Shown: positions 51,623 to 61,061 of the stretch, in pieces
How the letters are laid out: each line of letters begins with the position of its first letter
Position numbering within the stretch: position 1 is the stretch's first letter
NCBI RefSeq assembly: GCF_900215295.1
Contig: NZ_OCMF01000001.1
Coordinates: forward strand, 620,001-684,000
Direction of reading: 5' to 3'
Source of the DNA: Salinimicrobium sediminis
GTDB taxonomy: Bacteria > Bacteroidota > Bacteroidia > Flavobacteriales > Flavobacteriaceae
DNA length: 64,000 nucleotides
Notes under the pieces: model-generated
What the model was told of the DNA's origin: nothing
Database searches by the model: none
Seen by the model: only the letters and a program-made list of their open reading frames with translations
Position numbers and translations under genes: made by a program

Positions 51623-53182
51623 TTAATTCTTAGGTTCTGTGTAATAAATATTCAATTTTAGCCTCTTTTCCACATCTTCGGCATTTGGCCCATATAAAAC
51701 TGTAGCTTCAGGGGTAATTACAGATGCTGCAGGCACTCTTTTCACAACCTCATCTTGCTGCAACAAAGCTGAACTTGTTGTTAAACTTACGTTTTGAGAA
51801 ACTGCCAATCCTAATCTCACATTGGCGGAATCTTTATTAACGATATTATTGATATGGTTTGTCAACCTTACTTTATAGCTAAGACCGTTCCCATTTTCAT
51901 CTTGGGTCAATGGAGGCAGGTGCACCGAAATAGGTTTCACAGGATTAGATTCTTGCATAGCGTTGAGCTGATAATCATATAAAACCCTGTTGTTATCAAG
52001 ATCATAGATGTAAACCCTTTCCGGTTCATCCAGGTCTTCTGCAAGATCTCTGTTCACATGAAAAATCAAATTGGCTTCGTTGATCAACCAATCCATCTCT
52101 CTTAGCGCCTCCAGTTGATCTGAAACTCCGTTTCCATCTGCATCGGGGCCGGAGAAAAGTTCAATGACAGCCATAGAGCCCTCTCCTCCCTTGAGGTAAA
52201 GGTCATCCTCCCCAGTAAAATCGGGCATTTCCTGCTGGAATGTATTGACTTTTGGCGTTCCGAAGTTCAATTTATAAGATCTTCTGGCCTCCACAAGCTC
52301 TTCCTCATCGCCATCATCATCGGTATCTCTTACATCGGGAAGGTTGGTGGTATAATAGAGCACAATCCCGGCATTTTCATGCAGCAAATTAAGCAGCATC
52401 ATGGTTCCTTCGTTGTTTACCTGATCTGCATTGATATAGATCCCTCTAAAATAATCTTTAAAATTATTTTGATTAAGTAATTCTGAAGACCCGCCTTTAT
52501 CAAGGATCTTAGTCTGGAAAAACTGTTTATTAAGATGCAGACGTATTGCAGGACCAAGGGACAAAGTGTCGGCCTCTCCCGCAGAATCCACAGAGTATTC
52601 AACAATAGGCTCATTAGAAGGGCTAAAGCTGCCAACTTCTAAAAGCACATTAGAAGTAAGATTACTTAAAATGCGTGGCTCCATGTTGGAATAATACTTC
52701 TGGGACTTTTCAAAATTGGTTTCCGGATCGAAATTATTCAGATAAAAATTTGATTCGGTTATGGTAAGTTTTATTGGTCCTTCCCCATAGATGGAATCCA
52801 ATTTAAATTCTGTACTATCACCAACCGAAACTTCTCTGGAAAAAAATGGAATTGACAGCACCACGCTATCCAATACCGGCTCGTTTCCGAAGGAAGGATT
52901 GGAATTGGTGAGCATTAAACTGGTAAGCACACTGGCTTCCTGAGTTCCGAAAACAGGATCCTGATACACTCCTAGCAGGTTCAACTGTGTATTGTTGGTT
53001 TGAACAGGACCATACTTAAAGGTACTGGCAGTAATCTCTGCTTCATCATAAAGTTCGGCATTGAACCCTGGCTCGCCAATAACATCGCTGCCAATGGTTT
53101 CAAAATCGTCTTCACAAGCTATAAAAGAAAAAACAACAGCTGCTACTGTTGTCATTTTCAACATTCTATTCTTTAAATTCAT
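51623..53182 (-). CDS. DUF4270 family lipoprotein
   Basis: 519 residues. Lipobox in VVFSFIACEDD, then SDVIGEPGFNAELYDEAEITASTF, LLGVYQDPVFGTQEASVLTSLML and PVLDSVVLSIPF are the DUF4270 marks. It is an outer-membrane-directed, beta-rich lipoprotein of unknown function, with a calcium-like DADGNGVSD loop near 355. Lies between the glycogen-synthase-like gene (14-base gap) and glmS. Confidence 0.9.
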   Translation of the reverse strand: MNLKNRMLKMTTVAAVVFSFIACEDDFETIGSDVIGEPGFNAELYDEAEITASTFKYGPVQTNNTQLNLLGVYQDPVFGTQEASVLTSLMLTNSNPSFGNEPVLDSVVLSIPFFSREVSVGDSTEFKLDSIYGEGPIKLTITESNFYLNNFDPETNFEKSQKYYSNMEPRILSNLTSNVLLEVGSFSPSNEPIVEYSVDSAGEADTLSLGPAIRLHLNKQFFQTKILDKGGSSELLNQNNFKDYFRGIYINADQVNNEGTMMLLNLLHENAGIVLYYTTNLPDVRDTDDDGDEEELVEARRSYKLNFGTPKVNTFQQEMPDFTGEDDLYLKGGEGSMAVIELFSGPDADGNGVSDQLEALREMDWLINEANLIFHVNRDLAEDLDEPERVYIYDLDNNRVLYDYQLNAMQESNPVKPISVHLPPLTQDENGNGLSYKVRLTNHINNIVNKDSANVRLGLAVSQNVSLTTSSALLQQDEVVKRVPAASVITPEATVLYGPNAEDVEKRLKLNIYYTEPKN

Positions 53183-53196
53183 TCAGTTATTTCTAA

Positions 53197-54006
53197 TTAT
53201 GACAGCACCTCTTTTGTGTAGAATTCCTGGTAAGCTGAGGCAAATTCCTCACGGTTCTTATATTCCAACACCGGCTTGGCAAGTTTACTTAAATATTTCT
53301 TTAGTTCATCAGGAATATTATCTCCTGCAATTATAGCAGCATCAGAATTATCCACTGCTGTTTTCATAAGATTAACGTAGTTTGGCTTTTTTAAGTGTTT
53401 TACCTGTTCACTTTCCAACCCGTCAAATAAAACCTTCTTGTACATGTTGCTATCTAACGTACCATCGAAGTCCTGATTGTACACAGAGGTAACAATTTTA
53501 GCTTTATTGAATAAAGGTTCATTCCCGTAATAATTCCTAAGATACAGAGGCAGCATGGAAGAAAGCCAGCCGTTCACGTGAATAATATTAGGAGACCAGT
53601 TTAGTTTTTTTACAGTTTCTATCACACCTTTAGCAAAGAAAATAGCTCTTTCATCGTTGTCAGGAAAAAGATTTCCTTCTTCATCTGTTAGAGTGGCTTT
53701 CCTTTTAAAATAATCCTCGTTATCAATGAAATACACCTGCATTCTTTCTTTTGGGATCGAGGCCACTTTTATGATAAGCGGCATATCGAGATCATTGATA
53801 ACAAGATTCATTCCCGAAAGCCTTATCACTTCGTGCAATTGATGCCTACGCTCATTTATATTTCCAAAACGGGGCATAAAAATACGTATTTGACCTCCAT
53901 GGTTGTTCACCATTCTGGGAGCTTCAAAAGACATAGATGAAATTTCGGTTTCGGGTAAATATGGAATAACTTCAGATGATACGTACAATATCCTCTTATC
54001 TTTCAT
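53197..54006 (-). CDS. Glycogen/starch synthase-like, N-terminal domain only
   Basis: 269 residues with a GT5 N-terminal Rossmann domain only: RILYVSSEVIPYLPETEISSM, NNHGGQIRIFMPRFGNI, IIHVNGWLSSMLPLYLR. Full glycogen synthases have about 470 residues with a second GT-B domain carrying the ADP-glucose site, missing here; the usual KTGGLADV loop is also altered. So it is probably not a glycogen synthase; a sensory or anchoring role is possible. The stop is a normal one with no downstream remnant, so this is not a recent truncation. Confidence 0.85.
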   Translation of the reverse strand: MKDKRILYVSSEVIPYLPETEISSMSFEAPRMVNNHGGQIRIFMPRFGNINERRHQLHEVIRLSGMNLVINDLDMPLIIKVASIPKERMQVYFIDNEDYFKRKATLTDEEGNLFPDNDERAIFFAKGVIETVKKLNWSPNIIHVNGWLSSMLPLYLRNYYGNEPLFNKAKIVTSVYNQDFDGTLDSNMYKKVLFDGLESEQVKHLKKPNYVNLMKTAVDNSDAAIIAGDNIPDELKKYLSKLAKPVLEYKNREEFASAYQEFYTKEVLS

Positions 54007-54042
54007 AGGATCACTTTAATGCTGTTGTGAAATAAAAACACG

Positions 54043-54050
54043 CAAAAATA
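54043..54050 (-). promoter_or_regulatory. Promoter -7 box of the GT5-like/DUF4270/glmS operon
   Basis: Minus-strand TATTTTTG, exact TAnnTTTG, 37 bases upstream of the first gene. Confidence 0.5.
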
Positions 54051-54081
54051 CAAAATTTTATGCAGATTGCCAGTATTATAT

Positions 54082-54089
54082 TAAGTTTG
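54082..54089 (+). promoter_or_regulatory. Promoter -7 box of the panC operon
   Basis: TAAGTTTG, exact TAnnTTTG, 24 bases before the panC ATG, back to back with the minus-strand box at 54043. Confidence 0.55.
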
Positions 54090-54112
54090 CACGCCGTAAA
54101 TTTTAGAATAAG

Positions 54113-54961
54113 ATGCAGATTTTAAAGGAGAAGGACGCGCTAAAAAAGCAGATTGCAGCTTTTAAAAAAGACAATCTGAGCATAGGTTTTGTTCCTACCA
54201 TGGGAGCCCTTCATGCAGGTCATCTTTCTCTTATAAAACAAGCCCTTGCCACCTGTGATAAAGTGGTAGTGAGCATCTTTGTAAATCCTACCCAATTTGA
54301 TAATCCTGACGATCTGGAGAAATATCCCCGGACTCTTGCACAGGACGTGGAACGAATATCCCAGTTAAGCGGAGAGGTGATCATTTTTTCTCCCCCGGCT
54401 TCAGAAATGTATGGAAATACGGTTTCTTCAGAAAAATTTTCCTTTGATGGACTAGAGCATCAGATGGAAGGAAAGTTTCGTACAGGTCATTTTGACGGTG
54501 TAGGCACCATTGTAAAAAAGCTGTTCGAGATGGTGGAACCTGACAAAGCTTTCTTTGGGGAAAAAGACTTTCAGCAGTTACAGATCGTAAAGAAAATGGT
54601 ACAAAAGGAACAACTTAATGTTGAGGTAATTGGCTGCCCGATTGACAGGGAGATCAACGGACTCGCCCGCAGCTCCCGCAATGAAAGGTTAAGCCCCGAA
54701 GCACGACAAAATGCAGCCTTTATCTACCAGGTCCTTCAAAAGGTTAAGCAGGAATTTGGCACAAAAAGTGCATTAGAGATAAATAGCTGGGTTTCAGAAG
54801 AATTCAAAAAAAACAATGCACTGGAACTGGAATATTTTGAGATCGCCGATGAGGAGACTCTCATGACCATGCAAGAGAAAGAAGATAATCAGAAATACAG
54901 GGCATTTATCGCCGCTTATTCCGGCGACATCAGGTTAATAGATAATATAGCTTTAAATTAG
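54113..54961 (+). CDS. panC: Pantothenate synthetase
   Basis: 282 residues. [16 protein letters not shown] (28-43) contains the HIGH-like [33 protein letters not shown] and RSSRNERLS are the ATP and pantoate motifs. Joins pantoate and beta-alanine. Head of a plus-strand operon with panD 4 bases downstream. Confidence 0.97.
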   Translation: MQILKEKDALKKQIAAFKKDNLSIGFVPTMGALHAGHLSLIKQALATCDKVVVSIFVNPTQFDNPDDLEKYPRTLAQDVERISQLSGEVIIFSPPASEMYGNTVSSEKFSFDGLEHQMEGKFRTGHFDGVGTIVKKLFEMVEPDKAFFGEKDFQQLQIVKKMVQKEQLNVEVIGCPIDREINGLARSSRNERLSPEARQNAAFIYQVLQKVKQEFGTKSALEINSWVSEEFKKNNALELEYFEIADEETLMTMQEKEDNQKYRAFIAAYSGDIRLIDNIALN

Positions 54962-54965
54962 CATT

Positions 54966-55316
54966 ATGCAGATCCACGTTGTAAAGTCAAAAATCCATCG
55001 CGTCAAAGTCACCGGAGCCGATCTTAATTATATTGGCAGCATTACCATAGATGAAGATCTTATGGAGGCAGCAAATATAATTGAAGGAGAAAAGGTGCAG
55101 ATCGTGAACAACAATAATGGAGAGCGTCTGGAAACCTATGCTATTCCCGGACCCCGCAACAGTGGCGAGATCACTCTTAATGGTGCCGCTGCCCGTAAGG
55201 TCGCAAAGGGAGATATTTTGATCCTCATCACCTATGCCATCATGGATATAGAAGAGGCAAAAAATTTTAAACCCGCATTGGTTTTCCCTAATGAAGAAAC
55301 CAACCTCCTCAATTAG
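54966..55316 (+). CDS. panD: Aspartate 1-decarboxylase proenzyme
   Basis: 116 residues. The self-cleavage site G24-S25 (YIGSITID) would generate the pyruvoyl group; [22 protein letters not shown] is the conserved core. It makes beta-alanine for panC, its neighbour. Confidence 0.97.
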   Translation: MQIHVVKSKIHRVKVTGADLNYIGSITIDEDLMEAANIIEGEKVQIVNNNNGERLETYAIPGPRNSGEITLNGAAARKVAKGDILILITYAIMDIEEAKNFKPALVFPNEETNLLN

Positions 55317-55319
55317 ATC

Positions 55320-56285
55320 TTGAAGAAAAAGCTATTCAGGTTCACCAAAACTTTCCTTCCCCTTTTGCTGGGAGTTTTTTTGATCTGGTATTCCTTGAGC
55401 AGTGCCACTCCTCAAGAAAGGGAAGAACTTTGGAATAACATTAAACTGGCGGAACTTGAGTGGGTAATGCTCAGTGTTTTTTTCGGGATTCTTTCCCATC
55501 TTTCCCGGGCCTATCGCTGGAAATACCTTTTGGAACCCCTGGGTTTCCGCCCGCAGTTCGCCAACAGTTTTATGGCAGTGATGGGAGGCTATCTTGCCAA
55601 TCTTGGCGTTCCCAGATCGGGGGAAGTTCTTAGGGCGGCAACAGTTTCTACCTATGAAGACATTCCGTTCGATAAAGCTTTCGGGACCATAGTTTCTGAA
55701 AGAATTGCAGACGTTATTATGCTGCTGCTTATTACCTTATTCGGATTCCTTATCCAAACCGAAAGACTTATTCTTTACTTCAGCGAAAACGAGATCAATC
55801 CTTTTATTTCTCTTGGGTTACTCCTGCTCCTTCTTGGCTTCGGAATTGCTTTCCTTAACCTAATTAGAAGATCGAACCATCCGTTTATGGTAAAAATCAG
55901 AGATTTTGCCATAGGTCTTTTGGAAGGCATGAGAAGTATCCTGAAGATGAAGCACAAAAAAGGTTTTTTAATACATACTTTTTTCATCTGGATTATGTAC
56001 CTGCTCATGTTCTATGTGATCAAATATGCTTTGCCCGAAACTGAATCTCTAACAATTGCGGGATTCATGGCGGCCTTTATTGTTGGTTCATTTGCCATTT
56101 CTACTACCAATGGAGGTATCGGCGTCTATCCCATTGCCATGGGCGCAGTGCTGTTACTTTTTGGGATCAATCAACAGGCCGGGGAAGCTTTTGGCTGGAT
56201 CATGTGGGGGTCTCAAACTTTGATGGTGATTATTCTGGGAGGTCTTTCGCTATTATTTTTGCCTCTTTACAATCAAAAGAAATAA
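55320..56285 (+). CDS. Flippase-like (lysylphosphatidylglycerol synthetase TM-type) protein
   Basis: 321 residues, about eight helices, matching the LPG_synthase_TM/UPF0104 family: SHLSRAYRWKYLLEPLGF, MGGYLANLGVPRSGEVLRAATVSTYE, ERIADVIMLL and the late TNGGIGVYPIAMGA. No soluble synthetase domain follows. Starts with TTG three bases after the panD stop, in the same operon. Some relatives move lipids; function here is unknown. Confidence 0.88.
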   Translation: MKKKLFRFTKTFLPLLLGVFLIWYSLSSATPQEREELWNNIKLAELEWVMLSVFFGILSHLSRAYRWKYLLEPLGFRPQFANSFMAVMGGYLANLGVPRSGEVLRAATVSTYEDIPFDKAFGTIVSERIADVIMLLLITLFGFLIQTERLILYFSENEINPFISLGLLLLLLGFGIAFLNLIRRSNHPFMVKIRDFAIGLLEGMRSILKMKHKKGFLIHTFFIWIMYLLMFYVIKYALPETESLTIAGFMAAFIVGSFAISTTNGGIGVYPIAMGAVLLLFGINQQAGEAFGWIMWGSQTLMVIILGGLSLLFLPLYNQKK

Positions 56286-56319
56286 TTTTTATATTGCTCT
56301 AGGAAAAAACCTACTGCAT

Positions 56320-57465
56320 ATGAGGAAATTATACTTTCTAACTCTTATTCTTTTTACCTCACCCCTACTTTCTGCACAAACCATTTACAAGACCATAAAA
56401 TCTTCCAGGATTGGTACAGAAAGGGAATTAAAGATACAGCTCCCGCGGAATTATGAGCAGAATACCGAAAAAACCTATCCGCTTATCATTGTATTGGACG
56501 GCGATTACCTGTTCGAACCCATGGCCGGTAATGTTGATTACTATTCCTACTGGGATGAGATCCCCGAAGCCATCGTAGTAGGTGTTAATCAAATCGACAG
56601 CCGTGATGAGGACAGTATGTACGATTCGCAGCGTTTCCTTCCGGAAAAAAGAGGCGCCTTATTTTTCGAATTTTTGGGAATGGAACTTTTGAAGTTCATG
56701 GACGAAAACTATCGCACCTCGAAATTTGTAGCTATTGCAGGTCATGATATCACTGCTAATTTCCTCAATTATTACCTCTTTAAGGATGATCCGCTCTTTC
56801 ACGCTTATATCAACTTCAGCCCGGACCTGGCTCCGGAAATGGCTACGAGGCTAACCGAAAAATTTGCGGTTATCGAAAAACCCATATGGTATTACCTGGC
56901 TGTTGGCAGCAATGATATCCCAACCCTTCGAAAAGGCATAAACGATCTTGACACGCAACTGGCTTCGGTTACAAGTGATCATCTGAAATATAAATTTGAA
57001 GAAATTGATGCTGCCACTCATTACACCATAATAGGCCGGGCGCTACCAAGGGCGCTGGAGCACATTTTTGCGTCTTACAAACCTATCGGTCTCAAGGAAT
57101 ATGATGAGATCGTGATGATGGAAGGCTCGCCCTATGACTACCTTATCGATAAATATGACGTGATCAACAATAACTTCGGAATAAATAAAAAAGTCCGCAT
57201 CAATGATTATCTGGCTGTAGGCAAAGCCATGGAATTCCTTCAAAAATGGGAAGAGCTGGAGAAGCTGGGGGAACTGGCCAGAAAGGAATATCCTACTTCG
57301 GCCCTGGGCACCTATTATCTCGCACGCGCTTATGAGGCAACCGGCCGATCGAAAAAAGCCATGCGCACCTACCAGAGTGCTTACGGGCAGGAAGAAGTTG
57401 CTTTTGTCACCGTAGATTTTATGCTTCAAAAAGCCGAATTAATTAAAGAAGATTTCGGTTATTAG
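56320..57465 (+). CDS. Exported esterase-like protein lacking the serine nucleophile
   Basis: 381 residues. Signal peptide (ends LLSAQ), then an alpha/beta-hydrolase of the putative-esterase (IroE/Fes-like) family: KIQLPRNYEQNTEKTYPLIIVLDGDYLF, VVGVNQ, and the nucleophile elbow, which here reads AIAGHDITAN where GHSxGG is expected. The serine is replaced by aspartate, so normal ester hydrolysis is unlikely. C-terminal 90 residues are TPR-like (ALGTYYLARAYEATGRSKKAM). In the panC-radA operon. Confidence 0.86.
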   Translation: MRKLYFLTLILFTSPLLSAQTIYKTIKSSRIGTERELKIQLPRNYEQNTEKTYPLIIVLDGDYLFEPMAGNVDYYSYWDEIPEAIVVGVNQIDSRDEDSMYDSQRFLPEKRGALFFEFLGMELLKFMDENYRTSKFVAIAGHDITANFLNYYLFKDDPLFHAYINFSPDLAPEMATRLTEKFAVIEKPIWYYLAVGSNDIPTLRKGINDLDTQLASVTSDHLKYKFEEIDAATHYTIIGRALPRALEHIFASYKPIGLKEYDEIVMMEGSPYDYLIDKYDVINNNFGINKKVRINDYLAVGKAMEFLQKWEELEKLGELARKEYPTSALGTYYLARAYEATGRSKKAMRTYQSAYGQEEVAFVTVDFMLQKAELIKEDFGY

Positions 57466-57492
57466 CTGTTCATTTCTGAAGCTTTTATCTGA

Positions 57493-58857
57493 ATGGCTAA
57501 ATTAAAAACAACTTTTTATTGTCAGAACTGTGGCGCCCAGCACAGCAAATGGCAGGGGCAATGCAATTCATGCAAGGAATGGAACACCCTCGCTGAAGAA
57601 GTTCTCGAAAAAGCGGAAAAAACCACCTGGAAATCTCCGGCCTCTGCTGCTGTCAAAAAGGTTGCTAAGCCATTGCGCATTTCAGAGATCGAAGTGTCTA
57701 AAGAAGAGCGTCTTAATACAAATAATGCTGAACTGGACCGGGTCCTTGGCGGTGGAATTGTGCCCGGCTCTTTGACCCTGCTTGGCGGGGAACCCGGGAT
57801 TGGAAAAAGCACCCTACTCCTGCAGATCTCTCTTAACCTGAAGTTTAAAACCCTTTATGTTTCCGGAGAGGAAAGTCAGCAGCAAATCAAGATGCGGGCA
57901 CAAAGGATCAACCCCGACTCCAACAACTGTTATATCCTCACCGAAACCAAGACCCAGAACATCTTTAGCCAGATCGAAAAACTGGAGCCGGAAATTGTCA
58001 TTATTGATTCTATCCAAACGCTGCACAGCGACTACATAGAAAGCGGCCCCGGAAGCATTTCACAAATAAGGGAATGTACTGCCGAACTTATAAAATACGC
58101 CAAAGAAACCGCCACTCCTGTGATCCTCATTGGTCATATTACAAAAGAAGGAAGTATTGCCGGGCCTAAGGTGCTCGAACATATGGTTGATACTGTGCTG
58201 CAGTTTGAGGGAGACCGCAACCACGTGTACCGTATCCTTAGAGCTCACAAGAACAGGTTTGGATCTACCAATGAACTCGGAATTTACGAGATGCTTGGCA
58301 ATGGCCTGAGGGAAGTAAGCAACCCTTCTGAAATTCTTATTTCCAAGAATGAGGAAGACCTCAGCGGAACTGCTATTGCGGCTACCCTGGAAGGAATGCG
58401 CCCGCTAATGATCGAGATTCAGGCGCTGGTGAGTTCAGCAGTTTATGGTACGCCTCAGCGATCGGCTACAGGTTATAATGCAAAGCGACTGAATATGCTG
58501 CTGGCTGTCCTTGAAAAACGTGCCGGCTTCAGGCTTGGTGCGAAAGATGTCTTCCTGAATATCACCGGCGGAATTTCGGTCGATGATCCTGCTTTGGACC
58601 TTGCGGTAGTTGCGGCTATCTTGTCTTCGAATGAAGACATTGCGGTTCCAAAGGATATTTGTTTCGCTGCAGAAGTTGGTTTGGCAGGGGAAGTGCGCCC
58701 GGTAACACGCATAGAGCAACGGATCCAGGAAGCCGAGAAATTAGGATTCAGCAGCATCCTGGTTTCTGCACAAAGCAAGATCCCCAAGAACAACTTTGTC
58801 ATTAAGATTCAAAAAGTTGCCAAGGTCGAGGATGTGGTGAGCTACCTGTTTGGATGA
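57493..58857 (+). CDS. radA: DNA repair protein RadA
   Basis: 454 residues. Zinc finger C10-x2-C13...C24-x2-C27, Walker A GGEPGIGKS (98-106), the RadA KNRFGS motif near 256, and a C-terminal Lon-like domain (about 290-454; LAVVAAILSS). A RecA-like helicase that drives branch migration in recombination. Confidence 0.97.
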   Translation: MAKLKTTFYCQNCGAQHSKWQGQCNSCKEWNTLAEEVLEKAEKTTWKSPASAAVKKVAKPLRISEIEVSKEERLNTNNAELDRVLGGGIVPGSLTLLGGEPGIGKSTLLLQISLNLKFKTLYVSGEESQQQIKMRAQRINPDSNNCYILTETKTQNIFSQIEKLEPEIVIIDSIQTLHSDYIESGPGSISQIRECTAELIKYAKETATPVILIGHITKEGSIAGPKVLEHMVDTVLQFEGDRNHVYRILRAHKNRFGSTNELGIYEMLGNGLREVSNPSEILISKNEEDLSGTAIAATLEGMRPLMIEIQALVSSAVYGTPQRSATGYNAKRLNMLLAVLEKRAGFRLGAKDVFLNITGGISVDDPALDLAVVAAILSSNEDIAVPKDICFAAEVGLAGEVRPVTRIEQRIQEAEKLGFSSILVSAQSKIPKNNFVIKIQKVAKVEDVVSYLFG

Positions 58858-58874
58858 AATAAATTTGAAAAAAA

Positions 58875-59402
58875 ATGTCTTCTCAAAATGTAATTTTCAC
58901 AAAACTTTCTCCAGGCGATTTACAGGAGTTGACTGAAATTAGCAGAAGAACTTTTAATGAATCTTTTGGAGCAGACAATAATCCAAAGGATCTCGCGCTC
59001 TACCTGGATTCTGTGATGGGAGAAGAAAACTTACAAAGAGAACTTTCAAATCCTTTGTCAGAATTCTATTTTACAAAACTGGAAGGAAAAACAGTTGGTT
59101 ACTTCAAGATCAATTTAGGAGATGCACAGACCGATTTGAGGGAAGAAGATGCCATGGAACTCGAGAGGCTTTATGTTTCTCCAAATTTTCAAAATAGAAA
59201 GATTGGCCAAAAAATGCTTGATACCGTTATAGAAATGGCCATACAACGCAAGATGCGATATTTATGGCTGGGGGTTTGGGAAAAGAATATCCGGGCTATG
59301 GAGTTTTATAAAAGAAATCATTTCGAATTTAGCGGCACCCATCCTTACATGGTGGGAAATGACCTGCAAACGGATATAATCATGAAACTTTTCCTGCAGT
59401 AG
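58875..59402 (+). CDS. GNAT family N-acetyltransferase
   Basis: 175 residues. GNAT fold: beta strand LERLYVSPNFQNRKIGQKMLD holds the acetyl-CoA loop (Q/R-x-x-x-G-x), then LGVWEKNIRAMEFYKRNHFEFSGTHPY. Substrate unknown. Last gene of the operon, 17 bases after radA. Confidence 0.9.
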   Translation: MSSQNVIFTKLSPGDLQELTEISRRTFNESFGADNNPKDLALYLDSVMGEENLQRELSNPLSEFYFTKLEGKTVGYFKINLGDAQTDLREEDAMELERLYVSPNFQNRKIGQKMLDTVIEMAIQRKMRYLWLGVWEKNIRAMEFYKRNHFEFSGTHPYMVGNDLQTDIIMKLFLQ

Positions 59403-59456
59403 AAATCACCGTTCCTGTAGACCTCCGTTCCAGTTTAATTTCCCGGGGTACTTAAA

Positions 59457-59491
59457 AACGAAAAAGCCGCTCCTTTTTGAAGCGGCTTTTA
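59457..59491. terminator. Bidirectional terminator
   Basis: AAAAGCCGCT/AGCGGCTTTT stem with 9-base loop between convergent genes. Confidence 0.88.
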
Positions 59492-59501
59492 GTGCATTTA
59501 A

Positions 59502-59705
59502 TTACTGCCTGTGTTCTGCAGCAACTTCATCTGTATCTTTTCGATATTTAAGCATGGAGATTCCGGCGATAAAAAATACAAAGCCGAGAATGGCTAATGC
59601 CCATGGGCTAAACATTAAGGCAACACTGCCAAAAATGCCAAGCACACCCATAATTAGTGCAATTGCGCCTCCAATTAACATGATAACTGCTAACATCTTG
59701 ATCAT
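59502..59705 (-). CDS. Small two-helix membrane protein
   Basis: 67 residues: two helices (about 4-30 and 33-53) with GG/GxxxG spacing and a charged tail (KYRKDTDEVAAEHRQ). Unrecognised; similar small Flavobacteria membrane proteins are common. Own terminator shared with the GNAT gene. Confidence 0.75.
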   Translation of the reverse strand: MIKMLAVIMLIGGAIALIMGVLGIFGSVALMFSPWALAILGFVFFIAGISMLKYRKDTDEVAAEHRQ

Positions 59706-59908
59706 AACTTCAAGTTTTGGTTATTGAATAAAATTATTAATAAGCCAGTAGCAGCAATTATTTTTAACATTATTTAAAGTGAATTTTCAGTAAAAGGAGT
59801 GAAATTTTATCATTTCAAAATCTGATCCCCCTTATTTCTTTTAAAAAACTCCTTTTGCTGCAAAAGCTCTTGAAGGTTTGTTGGCACAGTTTCTGCCCAT
59901 AATCAGGG

Positions 59909-61051
59909 GTGAACAAGAAAAAACCAATTTTCCACCTTTTTATTTTCATCCTTCTGGCTCTCATTTTTGCAACTTCCTGCTCTAAAATGACCAAAGTAAA
60001 AGATGTTTTTACTAATCCAACAGCCCGCGAAAAATACGTACGGGACCTTAAGCAGGACCCCATAGCCCTGGCGCAATGGAAAGAAGCATTTGACAATGCC
60101 CTTTTTGACAGTATAGCTATTGCTTTACCATATGCCGAGGCAGGTAAATTCTCTCCGGCCTACCGGGAGGTCTATTCCTATAACTTCTCACTAAACCCGG
60201 GAGAGCGGCTTCAGGTGGAAGTAGATGCCGATTCTCTAAATACTCTTGTTTTCCTGGATCTTTTCCGGCAGGAAGTAGATTCTGCAACTACTTATAAACA
60301 TTTAACGGCGGCTGAATTTAACTCCAAACATCTGCGGCAGGAAATAGATGAACCTGGCATATATAAACTGCTTATTCAGCCTGAAATCTCTGCCAATTCC
60401 CCTTTCAGAATTAATATTTACAAAGAAGCAGTATATATGTTTCCTGTTGCGGGACGAGGAAATTCAGCAGTACAAAGTTTGTGGGGTGCGACCCGTGATG
60501 GCGGCAGGAGAAGTCATGAAGGAATTGACATTTTTGCCCCCAAAGGGACTCCCGTTATTGCTGCGACCAGTGGCCGCGTATCCAGAACCGGAAATCGTGG
60601 CCTGGGAGGAAAACAGGTGTGGTTGCGGGATGGCAAACGTGGAACCTCACTTTATTACGCCCATCTTGACAGCATTATTGCATCTCCGGGACAGCGGGTT
60701 TCACCCGGCGACACCCTGGGACTGGTAGGAAATACCGGAAACGCCCGCACCACTCCGCCACACCTTCACTTCGGAATTTATAAAGGATATCGCGGAGCCC
60801 AAAATCCGTTGCCTTACGTATACAGAACTCCTTCTCCTGAAGGGATAGCTCCTCCGGAAACTGCCTCAGATTATCTTTTGACAACCGGCACAGCCAATCT
60901 TAGAAAAGGTCCTTCCACAAAGGCTGAAATTGCTTCCCGAATTGAGGCGCAGGATACCTTGAACTATCTTGGAGAAACTACAGATTGGTACCACACCCGG
61001 CTCGGGAACGAAAACTTCTTCATTCACAAGAGCCTGGCGCGGCCTTTATAA
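59909..61051 (+). CDS. M23 peptidase lipoprotein with SH3 domain
   Basis: 380 residues. Lipobox FATSCSKM; LytM/M23 domain with zinc ligands H203 and D207 in SHEGIDIFAPKG and H285-x-H287 in PPHLHFGIY, so likely active peptidoglycan endopeptidase; bacterial SH3 domain at the end (TGTANLRKGPSTKAEI). Start GTG. Converges on the OmpA-family gene with a 10-base gap and no visible terminator. Confidence 0.92.
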   Translation: MNKKKPIFHLFIFILLALIFATSCSKMTKVKDVFTNPTAREKYVRDLKQDPIALAQWKEAFDNALFDSIAIALPYAEAGKFSPAYREVYSYNFSLNPGERLQVEVDADSLNTLVFLDLFRQEVDSATTYKHLTAAEFNSKHLRQEIDEPGIYKLLIQPEISANSPFRINIYKEAVYMFPVAGRGNSAVQSLWGATRDGGRRSHEGIDIFAPKGTPVIAATSGRVSRTGNRGLGGKQVWLRDGKRGTSLYYAHLDSIIASPGQRVSPGDTLGLVGNTGNARTTPPHLHFGIYKGYRGAQNPLPYVYRTPSPEGIAPPETASDYLLTTGTANLRKGPSTKAEIASRIEAQDTLNYLGETTDWYHTRLGNENFFIHKSLARPL

Positions 61052-61061
61052 AAATCTTCTT

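Noticed and set aside
53197-54006. Frameshifted or truncated full-length glycogen synthase
   Set aside because: No second GT-B domain is found in any frame downstream before the DUF4270 gene; the short form looks stable.
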